Assembly (NCBI GenBank): GCA_016711805.1
Contig: JADJSH010000003.1
Span: forward strand, 248,001-312,000
Origin: Bacteroidota bacterium
GTDB taxonomy: Bacteria > Bacteroidota > Bacteroidia > B-17B0 > Aurantibacillaceae
DNA length: 64,000 nucleotides
Direction: 5' to 3'
This document shows positions 9,770 to 19,224 of the stretch, one piece after another; position 1 is the first letter of the stretch; the number at the start of each line of letters is the position of its first letter. The translations under genes were made by a program, and so were the position numbers. The notes beneath the pieces are model-generated. The model ran no database searches and was not told the DNA's origin. It saw only the letters and a program-made list of their open reading frames with translations.

Positions 9770-9988
9770 CTATGATTGTTCTTTTTGTTTATAGGCGCTA
9801 TACATTCTGTAAGAACGATATATAGCATAGGCTAAAAATACAACGCCTAAAACAATACGCTTGCTTCCAAATGCTTTATCGCTTAATAAATCGGTAAAGA
9901 AAAACACAATAGCGCCAGTAAAGGTTAGTAAAACCATCATGCCACTAAACACAAGGTTTATCATTTCTGTTGGAGATTTTTTTATCAT
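9770..9988 (-). CDS. Small two-helix membrane protein downstream of tonB
   Basis: A 72-aa protein with two hydrophobic helices (about residues 12-33, MINLVFSGMMVLLTFTGAIVFF cut short here, and 45-60, IVLGVVFLAYAIY) and a charged tail. It shares the strand of tonB and is the last gene of that block, 118 nt after the tonB stop, with a hairpin between. No family recognised with certainty. Composition and membrane topology support a real gene. Confidence 0.6.
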   Translation of the reverse strand: MIKKSPTEMINLVFSGMMVLLTFTGAIVFFFTDLLSDKAFGSKRIVLGVVFLAYAIYRSYRMYSAYKQKEQS

Positions 9989-10007
9989 AGTATATATTAT
10001 TTTGTCA

Positions 10008-10050
10008 CTTCGAGTCCTTCGACTTCGCTCAGGATAAACTCATTCGAAGC
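10008..10050. repeat. REP-like intergenic sequence
   Basis: Contains CACTTCGAGTCCTTCGACTT and CGCTCAGGATAAACT. Its reverse complement includes CTGAGCGAAGTCGAAG, closely matching CTGAGCGGAGTTGAAG at 29938-29955. Short dispersed extragenic sequences of this kind are common in Bacteroidota genomes. Confidence 0.5.
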
Positions 10051-10057
10051 GTAAAAA

Positions 10058-10092
10058 AAATCCCCTCAGCCTTTTGGAAGAGGGGATTTTTA
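10058..10092. terminator. Bidirectional hairpin terminator at the tonB 3' end
   Basis: AAATCCCCTC and GAGGGGATTT pair across a 14-nt loop, with A and T runs on the two sides. It lies immediately downstream of tonB on the minus strand. Confidence 0.75.
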
Positions 10093-10106
10093 TAATGAGT
10101 GTTATA

Positions 10107-10910
10107 TTATTTTAATTGGAAATTGATTGGTAAGTTAAAGAATACTGATACAGCTCTACCATTTTGTTTTCCAGCTTTCCAGTTTGGCATTGATTTTACA
10201 ACTCGAATTGCTTCTCTGTCGCATTCTCCACACCCTGGTACACCTTTTAATACAGTAACATCTGTAATGTTTCCGCTTCCATTAACAACAAATTTCAAGA
10301 AACATTTACCACTTAAACCAGCTTCTTTAGCCATTTGAGGGTATTGAATGTTTTTTTGAATGTACTTCATCATTTCCATTGCTCCACCTGGGAATTCTGG
10401 CATTTCCTCTACTACTGTAAAGATTTCTGGTGCTTTTTCTTCAACCACACCAGTACCATTTCCTTCTGTTGGAACAACTACCGCATCTCCATCACCTTCT
10501 TGAGTAACTGTACTAACATTAGTTTCAGCTAATTTTTCTTGTGGTGGTGGTGGATCTGTTTCAACTGCGTCATCCTTAATTACCGGAGGCACAAACTTCA
10601 CTGTTTCCATTACGGGAGGTGGCGGTGGTGGTGGTGGTGGTGGTGGTTCGTTTTTATCTGCTGGTGGCGGAGTTAAGTCAATAGTGGTCATATCCAATAC
10701 TGCCTCTTTCTCTATTTCTTCGCCTTGCATGCCTAAAACAACCTTGATACCCATTCCTAAAGCTAATGCACCAATCATGCATCCTAGAATTAAGGTAACA
10801 GTCCAGTTGTATCTACGGCGTATCTCATACGCTCCGTAGGCTTGGTTGCGCCCTTCAAAAACGATATCGTTTCTGGAGTCGTCAACTACACTATTCCAAT
10901 TTGCTGTCAT
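10107..10910 (-). CDS. tonB: Energy transducer TonB
   Basis: A 267-aa inner-membrane-anchored TonB. It has a cytoplasmic N-terminus (residues 1-33), one transmembrane helix (about 34-58), a periplasmic proline-rich spacer with a run of prolines near 87-99 and a second PPPP cluster, then a TonB C-terminal domain (about 165-267: YPQMAKEAGLSGKCFLKFVV and the VFFNLPINFQL end). It couples the ExbBD proton motor to TonB-dependent outer-membrane receptors. Two cysteines in PGCGECD are a feature of Bacteroidota TonB domains. It begins 2 nt after the upstream exbD stop. Confidence 0.93.
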   Translation of the reverse strand: MTANWNSVVDDSRNDIVFEGRNQAYGAYEIRRRYNWTVTLILGCMIGALALGMGIKVVLGMQGEEIEKEAVLDMTTIDLTPPPADKNEPPPPPPPPPPPVMETVKFVPPVIKDDAVETDPPPPQEKLAETNVSTVTQEGDGDAVVVPTEGNGTGVVEEKAPEIFTVVEEMPEFPGGAMEMMKYIQKNIQYPQMAKEAGLSGKCFLKFVVNGSGNITDVTVLKGVPGCGECDREAIRVVKSMPNWKAGKQNGRAVSVFFNLPINFQLK

Positions 10911-10912
10911 AT

Positions 10913-11554
10913 TTATTTAATTTTTTCTTGTAATAATGCGTATTCTGTAGCCATCATTTCAACACCTAAAACACGTTTACCAACATTACAAATTTTTAAT
11001 TCATCCAGCATATCAATAGCATTTTTATAAGTTGCCTGATCGTCTGTTTTAATTAAAACTGTAATTGCCTCATTATTAGCCGTTGCCTCAACTGCTAAAC
11101 GTTTAAAGGTAGTATCAGCTAATGTTTTTGCTTTATTCTGAGCTTTTAATTTATCAATTTCATCATTCGCCCATTTATTTTCTTTCATTAACAAAGCATG
11201 TAATCCTTCTGAACTAAAGTTAGTTTCAGATAACTGTGTTGGAGGAAGACCTTTTTCATTACCTGGAGCATTAAACTGCCCTATGTAATAAAAAATTCTA
11301 TCGTCTTTAGTTAATAAAAAAGTTACACCTTTTTTTACTTCAGGTGGTGGTGGACTTCCTGGAGGTGGTTCAGCTGGTAAGCTTAACTCCATACTTTTTG
11401 GTTTACTAAAGGTTGATGTTAAAACGAAGAACGTTAATAACAAGAACGCTAAATCTACCATTGGAGTCATATCCACGCGGGTACTCTGTTTCTTGGCGCG
11501 TTTCTTACCGCCTTTACCATGTCCGCCGCCGCCGCTTTCTGCTATTTCTGCCAT
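10913..11554 (-). CDS. exbD: Biopolymer transporter ExbD (second copy)
   Basis: ExbD-family inner-membrane protein, 213 aa. It has a basic, glycine-rich cytoplasmic N-terminus (GGGGHGKGGKKRAKK), then DMTPMVDLAFLLLTFFVLT, where the aspartate in MVDLAF is the conserved proton-carrying residue, and a periplasmic C-terminal domain. At 213 aa it is longer than the E. coli protein (about 140 aa), as is common in Bacteroidota. It is followed by tonB with a 2-nt gap and preceded by a second exbD. Confidence 0.92.
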   Translation of the reverse strand: MAEIAESGGGGHGKGGKKRAKKQSTRVDMTPMVDLAFLLLTFFVLTSTFSKPKSMELSLPAEPPPGSPPPPEVKKGVTFLLTKDDRIFYYIGQFNAPGNEKGLPPTQLSETNFSSEGLHALLMKENKWANDEIDKLKAQNKAKTLADTTFKRLAVEATANNEAITVLIKTDDQATYKNAIDMLDELKICNVGKRVLGVEMMATEYALLQEKIK

Positions 11555-11578
11555 GTTAAATTAGTTTTTTAATTAATA

Positions 11579-12262
11579 TTATTTTTTTGGTTCAGCTGCT
11601 GGAACTGATGACCCGCCTTCCATTGATGTAATCAAATTGAAAGTGTAAATTTTCATATCTGTAAAGGTTTTAAATACATCTTTTACATAAATGTATTTTG
11701 CTTTCGCATCTGCTTTAATAGCATAACGAGGCTTTTCTCCTTTAAATTCTTGTCCTGAACTTTCTGCTTTATCTTTATTTCTCATATAGATAGCATTTAA
11801 TTCAGTAGCTGATATTTGAATCCAATCTCTTAATTGATTATTTAACGAATCCAAAGGCACACCTTTTTGAGGTTGAAACTTTAATCGTTCAGCTTCAGAT
11901 GCGTCTAAGTATCTTGGTAAATCTTTTATTTCAACACCAAAACTAGATAAACCACCAAATTTTTTAATTTGATCGGCGTTAAATGTAACGCCATACTTTT
12001 TCGACATTTGGTCTAAAGTATTTGTTCTAGCTTCGCCATTTCCTACTCCAAAAAACGCTCTACCAATATTATCTACTGTAATTAATACAGTGTTTTCTGG
12101 TAAAGTTTTGTCAGAAACTGATGATGGTGGATCCACAATCACCGGTTCTGCCATACGAAATGAAGCAGTTAACATAAAAAATGTAACCAATAAGAACGCT
12201 AAATCCACCATTGGAGTCATATCTATGCTCGGTGCATGTTTTGCTGGTTTTATTTTTGGCAT
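11579..12262 (-). CDS. exbD: Biopolymer transporter ExbD (first copy)
   Basis: ExbD-family protein of 227 aa. It contains the same SIDMTPMVDLAFLLVTFF membrane helix with the conserved Asp, followed by an enlarged periplasmic domain. Two different ExbD subunits side by side are usual in Bacteroidota TonB operons and may form a heteromeric motor; that is an inference. It lies between exbB and the second exbD, with 24- and 67-nt gaps. Confidence 0.92.
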   Translation of the reverse strand: MPKIKPAKHAPSIDMTPMVDLAFLLVTFFMLTASFRMAEPVIVDPPSSVSDKTLPENTVLITVDNIGRAFFGVGNGEARTNTLDQMSKKYGVTFNADQIKKFGGLSSFGVEIKDLPRYLDASEAERLKFQPQKGVPLDSLNNQLRDWIQISATELNAIYMRNKDKAESSGQEFKGEKPRYAIKADAKAKYIYVKDVFKTFTDMKIYTFNLITSMEGGSSVPAAEPKK

Positions 12263-12329
12263 GACTTATTTTTTAGTTACTGATTAATAGATGAAATTTA
12301 TTTTCTAATTCCATAAAGGAATTAAAAAA

Positions 12330-13133
12330 TTATTTTCCTGAAGTTTGGAATTCTTGAATAATTGAGAAACCAGCTTCATCCATTGCATAAGTAATTTGAT
12401 CTACACGGTTTGAGAAGAAGTTGTAGAAAATAATAGCTAATGCAGAAGATAAGATACCTACTAACGTATTTACTAAGGCTTCAGAAATACCTGTTGCTAA
12501 TGCTGCTGTATCAGGAGTACCAGCTGCAGCTAATGCACCGAAGGCACGAATCATACCTACAACCGTTCCGATTAGACCAACTAATGTACCAATTGAAGCA
12601 CATGTAGAAATAACACTTAAGTTTTTAGATAACATTGGTAATTCTAATGCTGTAGCTTCTTCTAATGCTTTAGAGATAGCAGCAACTTTAGCTTCTTTAT
12701 CCATAGTGTTATCGTTTTGTACGAATTGGTATTTCATTAAACCTTCACGAACAACATTTCCCAAAGATCCTTTTTGTTTGTCGCAAGCTGCAATAGCTCC
12801 GTCAAAATCTTTAGCAGCAATTAATTCTTTAATTTTAGCTACAAATTTATCAGTGTTACCAGCACCATTTGCTTTTTGGATAGTGATTAAACGCTCAAAG
12901 AAAAAGCATAATACTGTAAATAAAGTTCCTAATAAGATAGGTACGATGAATCCACCTTTGTACATAATACCAAAGAAGTTATGTGGATGTCCTTTTTCTG
13001 GACCTTCGGCATCAAAATTACCTGGATCCCCTAATACAAATTTATAAACTACGATACCGATTACTAAACAGATAACGATAGCAATTGCTGAAACGATTAA
13101 TGGAAAACCGCCTGATGTTTTTTTGTTACTCAT
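12330..13133 (-). CDS. exbB: MotA/TolQ/ExbB proton channel family protein
   Basis: ExbB-type proton channel, 267 aa. There is an N-terminal membrane helix (about residues 9-32), a second at about 54-76 (FIVPILLGTLFTVLCFFFE), and the conserved MotA_ExbB domain with two helices (VISTCASIGTLVGLIGTVVG and ISEALVNTLVGILSSALAII). The TLVGLIGTVVGMIRAF motif is diagnostic. It is the first gene of exbB-exbD-exbD-tonB. It energises TonB in the inner membrane. Confidence 0.93.
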   Translation of the reverse strand: MSNKKTSGGFPLIVSAIAIVICLVIGIVVYKFVLGDPGNFDAEGPEKGHPHNFFGIMYKGGFIVPILLGTLFTVLCFFFERLITIQKANGAGNTDKFVAKIKELIAAKDFDGAIAACDKQKGSLGNVVREGLMKYQFVQNDNTMDKEAKVAAISKALEEATALELPMLSKNLSVISTCASIGTLVGLIGTVVGMIRAFGALAAAGTPDTAALATGISEALVNTLVGILSSALAIIFYNFFSNRVDQITYAMDEAGFSIIQEFQTSGK

Positions 13134-13176
13134 AATTGTTGTTTTTTTAGTTAGTTTCTAGTTTTTAGAATGACGC

Positions 13177-13207
13177 CAAACATAATAAAAAGGTTTTTAA
13201 ATAACAA
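13177..13207 (-). promoter_or_regulatory. Predicted promoter for exbB-exbD-exbD-tonB
   Basis: On the minus strand TTG is followed after 20 nt by TATGTTTG, a full match to the Bacteroidota -7 box TAnnTTTG. It lies about 45 nt upstream of the exbB start codon. Confidence 0.5.
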
Positions 13208-13354
13208 TAATCTAATACTATCTTTTTGTTAATGTTTGTAATGTTTCTATTTGTCTAAGTACGCCATTTTTCTACAAATATTACTCGTTATTTGCAAAAA
13301 AAGAGGTCAAATTGGTAAGTGGTAGGTTTTGATTGGTAAGTGGTCGATTCCTCA

Positions 13355-13385
13355 CCCCCCACCCCTCTCTGGAGGAGAGGGGTGG
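13355..13385. terminator. GC-rich hairpin at the 3' end of the surface-protein operon
   Basis: ACCCCTCTC and GAGAGGGGT pair tightly around a short loop, starting at the stop of the OmpA-family gene on the minus strand. There is no T run, so it may stabilise or end the mRNA without being a classic terminator. Confidence 0.5.
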
Positions 13386-15350
13386 TTATTTCAAATAGCT
13401 AATGGCTATAATCTGAATCTTACGTTCGCTGGCGGCAAAAGGGCTATAAACAGAGTTTCGAACATCTTTTACGTCATCGCTCACGGTACTTATAGGTAAT
13501 TCGCCAATATCTTCGTTAAAAAATTCAATTCTACCTTCAGATTCATTAGTATTATCAACATATTTCACAAATTTTCCTTCGCCATATTCCATGAAATAGT
13601 TGCGTAAGCTGCTGATACGGCGTTTGGCTAAGTTTACATTGTAATCTGTACTCGCTAAAGGGCTGCAATACCCTTTCATGGTAATTTTTACTTTTTCGCC
13701 TCGTAATAACACTTGTTCCAATAACAATGCAAATTTATCTAAGTCTTGCATACCTGCGTCAACACTATCTTCAAAAAAATTCTCAATGCGGTTAATGGCT
13801 AACTCTTTTTGTTCGCCATCTAAACCTTTAGCGTACTCTGAAAAATATTTTGGTTTTAGAATAGTGTAATCGTCATAGGTTTTTTTGTAATTCTTTTTTG
13901 TGACAATGACTTTGGTTTTTGGCTCAGGCTCATCATTATGAAAGTATAAGGTTAAAGGCACCAACACTTTCATTTGATTAATTAATAAAGCCGTTGTATC
14001 AATAGGCTTTGGCGGCTCTGTTAAAGGAGTAATGGGGAAACTATAAATATCATTACAGCAATTAGGTTTATCTTCAAAATAAGAACCTAAACGATTAGAG
14101 GAAATATAAGCTCTGTCTTTTTTAGAATTCACACTATAATAAATATCATTGTAACTACTATTGATGGGGTAGCCAATATTTTGCGCATCTGTAAATTCAT
14201 TATTTTTAAATTCGGACGTAAAAATATCGAAGTTACCCAAGCCTTTATGCCATGTGCTACTGAAGTATAATGTTTTGTTTTCTTTCACAAACCAAGGCGT
14301 GATATCATCTTCAATGGTATTTATTTTTTTACCGGCATTGATGGGTGTTTCAAATGTTCCGTCAGCGTTCATAAAGGCATACCAAATATCCATAGCGCCT
14401 TCGCCCGCCGCCCTATCACTTGCAAAAAACAAAACAGGTTTATTGTTTATTTCACTTAAACAAGGTTGTGTGGTGTTGCTTCCACTCACGTTAATAGGAG
14501 AAGGTAGTTTTTGCAATTCTGTCCAATGCCCCTCTTTAAAGTCAGATACATAAATTTCGCAACGGTACTGAGTGGCGTTTATTGCACCACAGCGAGAAAC
14601 AAATACTTTGGTAAAATCTGAATTGAAACTAGTGTTAGCATTATGAATATTACTTTTATTGAATAATGAATCGAGTTCTTTTGCCTTTAAAAATTTATTT
14701 GGCTTAATAGCAGATTTTTTAGACGTATATAATTTATTAAAGCCAACACCAGCAGCATCTTGTTTTGATTTATCTCTTAATGATGAAAAGTATAATAAGC
14801 TATCATATTCAAAAGGAGCATATTCGCTTACCTTACTATTCACTGCGCTATCCAAATGAACCACTTTTACATCGAGCGGACTTTTAATAATTACTTGGGC
14901 AATGTCACAGGCTTCAAATTCTTGTTTGGCTTTGGCGGCTAGGCGCGCCTTTTCTTTATCCTTACTGTTGCGTTGTTTTTTATAATACTTGTCGAAATAT
15001 TTTTTAGCGTCTTTATATTTTCCATTTGTTTTTAATTGCATGGCGATATAAAACGGAACTTCTTTGTAAGTTTTGCCGTTATCTTTTTTAAATATTTTTT
15101 GATACCAATGCAAAGCAACATCGCCATCGTAATTTAAACGAGAAGCATCTGCAAACAACAATTGATATTCGATATTGGAAGAGTCAATTAAAATAACCTG
15201 ATTGTAAATTTGTGCAGCCGATGAATAATCTTTTTTCGACATAGCTTCGGAGCCCTGTTTTAAAAATGATTTAATGCTTTGAGAAAACAATCCTGAACTC
15301 ATCAAGAGACAGAAAATAACTAAAAGCGTATGTTTTTTTAATGACATCAT
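13386..15350 (-). CDS. OmpA-family protein with TPR and PD40 repeats (T9SS-associated, PorE-like)
   Basis: About 654 aa. Signal peptide MSLKKHTLLVIFCLLMSSGLFSQ is cut after SQ. Next come TPR-like helices (about 25-150), WD40/PD40-like blades (LLYFSSLRDKSKQDAAG, VLFFASDRAAGEGAMDIWY, TLYFSSTWHKGLGNFDI) at about 170-430, and a C-terminal OmpA-like peptidoglycan-binding region (KGYCSPLASTDYN, NLAKRRISSLRNYF). This layout matches PorE-type proteins tied to T9SS and gliding. An ATG 21 nt further upstream exists, but it overlaps the PorP-like gene and would put extra residues before the signal peptide; the start used lies 2 nt after that gene's stop. It is last in the minus-strand operon. Confidence 0.82.
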   Translation of the reverse strand: MMSLKKHTLLVIFCLLMSSGLFSQSIKSFLKQGSEAMSKKDYSSAAQIYNQVILIDSSNIEYQLLFADASRLNYDGDVALHWYQKIFKKDNGKTYKEVPFYIAMQLKTNGKYKDAKKYFDKYYKKQRNSKDKEKARLAAKAKQEFEACDIAQVIIKSPLDVKVVHLDSAVNSKVSEYAPFEYDSLLYFSSLRDKSKQDAAGVGFNKLYTSKKSAIKPNKFLKAKELDSLFNKSNIHNANTSFNSDFTKVFVSRCGAINATQYRCEIYVSDFKEGHWTELQKLPSPINVSGSNTTQPCLSEINNKPVLFFASDRAAGEGAMDIWYAFMNADGTFETPINAGKKINTIEDDITPWFVKENKTLYFSSTWHKGLGNFDIFTSEFKNNEFTDAQNIGYPINSSYNDIYYSVNSKKDRAYISSNRLGSYFEDKPNCCNDIYSFPITPLTEPPKPIDTTALLINQMKVLVPLTLYFHNDEPEPKTKVIVTKKNYKKTYDDYTILKPKYFSEYAKGLDGEQKELAINRIENFFEDSVDAGMQDLDKFALLLEQVLLRGEKVKITMKGYCSPLASTDYNVNLAKRRISSLRNYFMEYGEGKFVKYVDNTNESEGRIEFFNEDIGELPISTVSDDVKDVRNSVYSPFAASERKIQIIAISYLK

Positions 15351-15352
15351 AT

Positions 15353-16390
15353 TTACATGTAAATTGGACAAACTCTGGTTTTAGGTGCAAACGGAATAAT
15401 TTTTTTGAAAATGTAAGTCACATAAATTTCAAAACCTCCACGACGATTTGTGGCCGCAATAAACTTGCTAGTGTTTACATCATAACTTACACCTGCTGTT
15501 AATGTTTTTACTTGATAACCTAGTCGCGCAATTACAGCATCTTTGGCTCTATAGTATAAACCAACAGAAACTGCCTGACGTGTTTTTTCATCTAACAAAA
15601 ATTTTACCATAGCACCAGGCACTACCTCGTTATATTTTCCTTGATGAGAATATAATATTTCTGCAATGATATCTGTCTTTACACCAATTGGATAAGCAAA
15701 GCACAAGTAGTTATTTAATTTAGGGTCAATACGAATACTTGTATTGTTTTGAAACGTGAGTTTAGGATTAGTGAAGTGATGATATGAAATGCCGTATTGC
15801 ACAAAAGCTCTTTGCTTGATAGCATATTGTAAGGCGGTTCCAAAATTAAAATCTCCAAAAGTAGTTGCGTTTTTTGTAAAACTTTCGCCAGTACTATTTG
15901 ACGAACTGTAAGTACTATTTTGATATTGATCATCAAAAGTCATTCGGCTATAATTAAATCCAACATTTGAAATGCCTGCCATAATTCCAGTTGTCCAAAG
16001 TAAAGTAGAATCCTTATTTAATTTATGGATGTAAGAACCCGATACATACAATTGATTAGTTCCATAATGGGTGTCGCCCGATTTATCGTTATTAAACATA
16101 ATGCCAACTCCAATGCAATCGCTTTTCATGCTTTTAGGTTTAAAGCGAGCATCACCTGCTAACGAAAAAGATTTATATGGCACGGGAACGCTACTCCATT
16201 GACTTCGGTAAATACCATTCAATCTATAATCTCCATCAAAAAATCCTGTAAAAGCAGGGTTGAGGTTAATAACCGAACCGTTATACTGAGAAAAATGAAC
16301 ATCTTGAGAAATTAAAAAAGTAGAATTAAACATTAATAAAGCAAAAAGCATTACAGTATAAAATGAAATATATGTAAACTTAAATCTCAT
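15353..16390 (-). CDS. PorP/SprF family type IX secretion membrane protein
   Basis: A 345-aa outer-membrane protein of the PorP/SprF family. It has a signal sequence ending LISQDVHFSQY, then the family hallmark FSQYNGSVINLNPAFTGFFDG and MFNNDKSGDTHYG, with alternating beta-strand pattern to the end and a final TYIFKK segment. SprF-type proteins act with a specific large T9SS substrate; here the partner is the type-B protein immediately upstream, whose stop abuts this ATG. The last ten residues (PKTRVCPIYM) are identical to those of the second PorP-like protein at 18187-19224. Confidence 0.9.
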   Translation of the reverse strand: MRFKFTYISFYTVMLFALLMFNSTFLISQDVHFSQYNGSVINLNPAFTGFFDGDYRLNGIYRSQWSSVPVPYKSFSLAGDARFKPKSMKSDCIGVGIMFNNDKSGDTHYGTNQLYVSGSYIHKLNKDSTLLWTTGIMAGISNVGFNYSRMTFDDQYQNSTYSSSNSTGESFTKNATTFGDFNFGTALQYAIKQRAFVQYGISYHHFTNPKLTFQNNTSIRIDPKLNNYLCFAYPIGVKTDIIAEILYSHQGKYNEVVPGAMVKFLLDEKTRQAVSVGLYYRAKDAVIARLGYQVKTLTAGVSYDVNTSKFIAATNRRGGFEIYVTYIFKKIIPFAPKTRVCPIYM

Positions 16391-18112
16391 TTATCTTATT
16401 AAAGTAACATTACCCTTTTTAAAAATCTCTTCGCTACCTTCTCCGCACTTTGCTTTCACATAATATCCAAATACTCCAGGATCAGAAGGTTTGCCTTTGT
16501 AGTTGCCGTCCCATCCTTGACTTGGGTCTGTTGTTTCATACATCAACTCTCCCCAACGATTATAAACTGCAAAATAGTAGATTGCAAAGTATGGACCGCG
16601 AACTCTAAAAACATCATTGTGCCCATCTCCGTTTGGTGTAAATGTATTTGGAATGTACAACTCTGGATTTGTAATAATGTCGATAGTTTGTGCAGATAAA
16701 GTATCAATGCAATTAATAGAGTTGGGAATTTGAGTAATCAAGGTTACTTGATAACTTCCACCAGCTGAATAATTATGACTTGGATTGTTCGAAGTACTTG
16801 TTGTTCCATCACCAAAATTCCACGACCATGCGGGAGTAGTGCCTGGAGGATTTTGAACAGTGCCTTCAAAATTTACTAAATTATCTGAGCATGCAATAGG
16901 TGTAAATGTAAAGGCTGCTGTAAAAGCATTACTAATAGAAACAACGGTTGTTACGGTATCATTGCACAAAGGCTTATTATTAACATAGGCCACTAACGTC
17001 ACAGAGTAACTTCCTGTTCCAGGATATGTATAATTTGGATTTTTTATATGAGAGGTATCAGCAGTCGTGCTTGGATCACCAAAATACCAGTTAAACGATA
17101 AACCTGCACTACCTGTACTATTGTTTAAAAAAGTAGCGTTTGTTGTGCCGCAAATAGCCTGTGGCGCTTGAGCTGCGGCAACTACCTCTTGAGGGCAAGG
17201 CTTTACAATTAATTGAAAATCGCGTTTGGTTTCGCTTAAAAAAACGCCGTTACGATATTCTTTTACTTTAATGCCAATTACAAAATAGCCCTGTAAATTG
17301 GGTGTAGCAGTTACTAAACCTGTGGATGAATTAATTTGCATAGGCACACCACCTAACATATTAGCAGTATTGTATGGCGCCAGCCATGTAATGGTTGTGA
17401 AGGGTGGATTTACAGGAACAGTTGGACATACAGGAACAGTATTTGGGCAAGAAGTTGATGCGGGTGCAAATGGCCCAATCATAGGGCAGGAAGCCGTTAG
17501 TCCTTCATAAGGCATAAACAGTTCGTAAACTAAAGAATCTCCATCATAATCAATGGCAGAGTCATCAAATACCCAAGGCTTATCAACACAAATAAATGGA
17601 GGCGGCCAAAACTTAATCACAGGATTACTATTTACGGCTACTACTTCTGGTCCGGGAATTGTTGCATAGTAGGTAGCACCCACGCATTCTGGATTGACGA
17701 TATTTAAAATGTTTTGATTACGACAACAGCGCTGATACGAGATTTGATAACCACCAGCTAATGGAGGTAAGTTAATAGTATCAATGTATGTTGTGACTTC
17801 ATAACAAAAATCGAGAGGAGGAATGGTACACGGATCGTTAATAGTTGGAGGTAAGGTGTCTAATCCTCTAAAGGTCATATTTAAAGTTTGCAGTAAATTA
17901 TTATTACTATCAAAAATTCCAACAGCTGCTGGGTTATCAAAAGGTGGCACGCCAACATAACAGTCACGATAAACCGTTAAGCGAATTTCATAATTATTGG
18001 AACCTAAATTTTTATAATTTAATTCACCCCCAACAATATGAGTCGCTTGTGCTTGAAAAAAACAAAACACGGTAAGTAAAGCAAATAAAAATCGATGTAT
18101 CAATTTATGCAT
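16391..18112 (-). CDS. PKD-domain surface protein with T9SS type-B sorting domain
   Basis: A 573-aa exported protein (signal ending FFQAQA). After a cysteine-containing N-terminal region (ATHIVGGELNYKN start, conserved in many gliding-associated proteins), it has two PKD domains (about residues 310-480, with NWYFGDPSTTADTSH and WSWNFGDGTTST). The gliding-motility-associated C-terminal domain (about 490-573) starts IPNTFTPNGDGHNDVFRV and ends KKGNVTLIR. That domain directs passage through the type IX system. A porP-like gene follows directly. Confidence 0.88.
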   Translation of the reverse strand: MHKLIHRFLFALLTVFCFFQAQATHIVGGELNYKNLGSNNYEIRLTVYRDCYVGVPPFDNPAAVGIFDSNNNLLQTLNMTFRGLDTLPPTINDPCTIPPLDFCYEVTTYIDTINLPPLAGGYQISYQRCCRNQNILNIVNPECVGATYYATIPGPEVVAVNSNPVIKFWPPPFICVDKPWVFDDSAIDYDGDSLVYELFMPYEGLTASCPMIGPFAPASTSCPNTVPVCPTVPVNPPFTTITWLAPYNTANMLGGVPMQINSSTGLVTATPNLQGYFVIGIKVKEYRNGVFLSETKRDFQLIVKPCPQEVVAAAQAPQAICGTTNATFLNNSTGSAGLSFNWYFGDPSTTADTSHIKNPNYTYPGTGSYSVTLVAYVNNKPLCNDTVTTVVSISNAFTAAFTFTPIACSDNLVNFEGTVQNPPGTTPAWSWNFGDGTTSTSNNPSHNYSAGGSYQVTLITQIPNSINCIDTLSAQTIDIITNPELYIPNTFTPNGDGHNDVFRVRGPYFAIYYFAVYNRWGELMYETTDPSQGWDGNYKGKPSDPGVFGYYVKAKCGEGSEEIFKKGNVTLIR

Positions 18113-18186
18113 ATTTCTTAAACCAATTAAGATATACTAAACTAAACAAAAAAAGGGACAATCAAAAATTACAGGCTGTTTTTTGA

Positions 18187-19224
18187 CTACATATAAATTG
18201 GACATACACGTGTTTTTGGAACAAATACTTTTTTAGTAGCCCAAATGTAAATTAATGAAATCTCAAAACCACCTCTTCCATTTGTTGCACGTTTAAATTG
18301 AGAATAATTATAGTCGTATGACACTTGTAAACGCATGTTATTATGTTCTAAACCTACCGTTGTAATTAGAGCATCTTTTATACGAGTGAGAATTCCAAAG
18401 TTGAAAACCGTATTTGTTCTTGGTTCAATCGTGTGGTAATAGGAGAAGCCCATTAAATTTTCTCTAAACTTTTGTTGTTGATTTCCATAGTATTCAAACA
18501 TAAAAGCAGAGACTTGATTGAAACTATATTTTAATTGCAACGATTCCGTGTGTTTAATTCTCAAAACAGCTCCCGGCGTATTATTAAAAGAGATGTTTGG
18601 TCGGTTTAAGTGGCTTGCGGCATAACCAATGGTTGCTTTAAATTTTTGACTGAATTTTTTTTGAATCACCGCTCCTAAAGAAACATCAGCAAATAATTTA
18701 CTTTGCTTGTTAAAATTTTCTCCATTTGATAATGCTTGATTATAAGCGTCGCCATCCCATTGCCTATCATAAGATAAACGAGAAGCCGTTATATTTAGAT
18801 TGGTAATACCTGCTAATAAACCCAGAGCAACACTCAGATTGGAGTCTTTTTTAAAAGAGAATTTATGATTAATTGGAATTTTAATATCAGTTATGGTGTA
18901 GCTTCCGTCTCCCGAAATATCCGTGTTAAAAATAAAACCCATCGCTTCTTTGGTTCCTTTTATTAATGACTTTTTCAAATTCATATCAGCGGCAAAGCTA
19001 AAGGTGTTATAGGTTACAGGCACTTGTTTCCATTGGTTGCGGTAATTAAAAATTAAACGTCCATCGCCTTCAAACATGCCAGCATTGGCTGGATTTAAAT
19101 TCAGTGGCGACATTTGCCAGTTTGAGAAATGTATATCTTGACCAATAACTAAAATAGATTGCAGCATGACGAATGCAAATACTAATTGCTTTAAAAAAGT
19201 AGTATGTAATAGTTTAAATCTCAT
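18187..19224 (-). CDS. PorP/SprF family type IX secretion membrane protein (second copy)
   Basis: A 345-aa paralogue of the PorP-like protein at 15353-16390 and of the same length. The family motif is FSNWQMSPLNLNPANAGMFEG, followed by FIFNTDISGDGSYT. Its ATG overlaps the stop codon of the 1508-aa surface protein by one nucleotide, which points to translational coupling of substrate and dedicated partner. Its C-terminus is the same PKTRVCPIYM as the other copy. Confidence 0.9.
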   Translation of the reverse strand: MRFKLLHTTFLKQLVFAFVMLQSILVIGQDIHFSNWQMSPLNLNPANAGMFEGDGRLIFNYRNQWKQVPVTYNTFSFAADMNLKKSLIKGTKEAMGFIFNTDISGDGSYTITDIKIPINHKFSFKKDSNLSVALGLLAGITNLNITASRLSYDRQWDGDAYNQALSNGENFNKQSKLFADVSLGAVIQKKFSQKFKATIGYAASHLNRPNISFNNTPGAVLRIKHTESLQLKYSFNQVSAFMFEYYGNQQQKFRENLMGFSYYHTIEPRTNTVFNFGILTRIKDALITTVGLEHNNMRLQVSYDYNYSQFKRATNGRGGFEISLIYIWATKKVFVPKTRVCPIYM

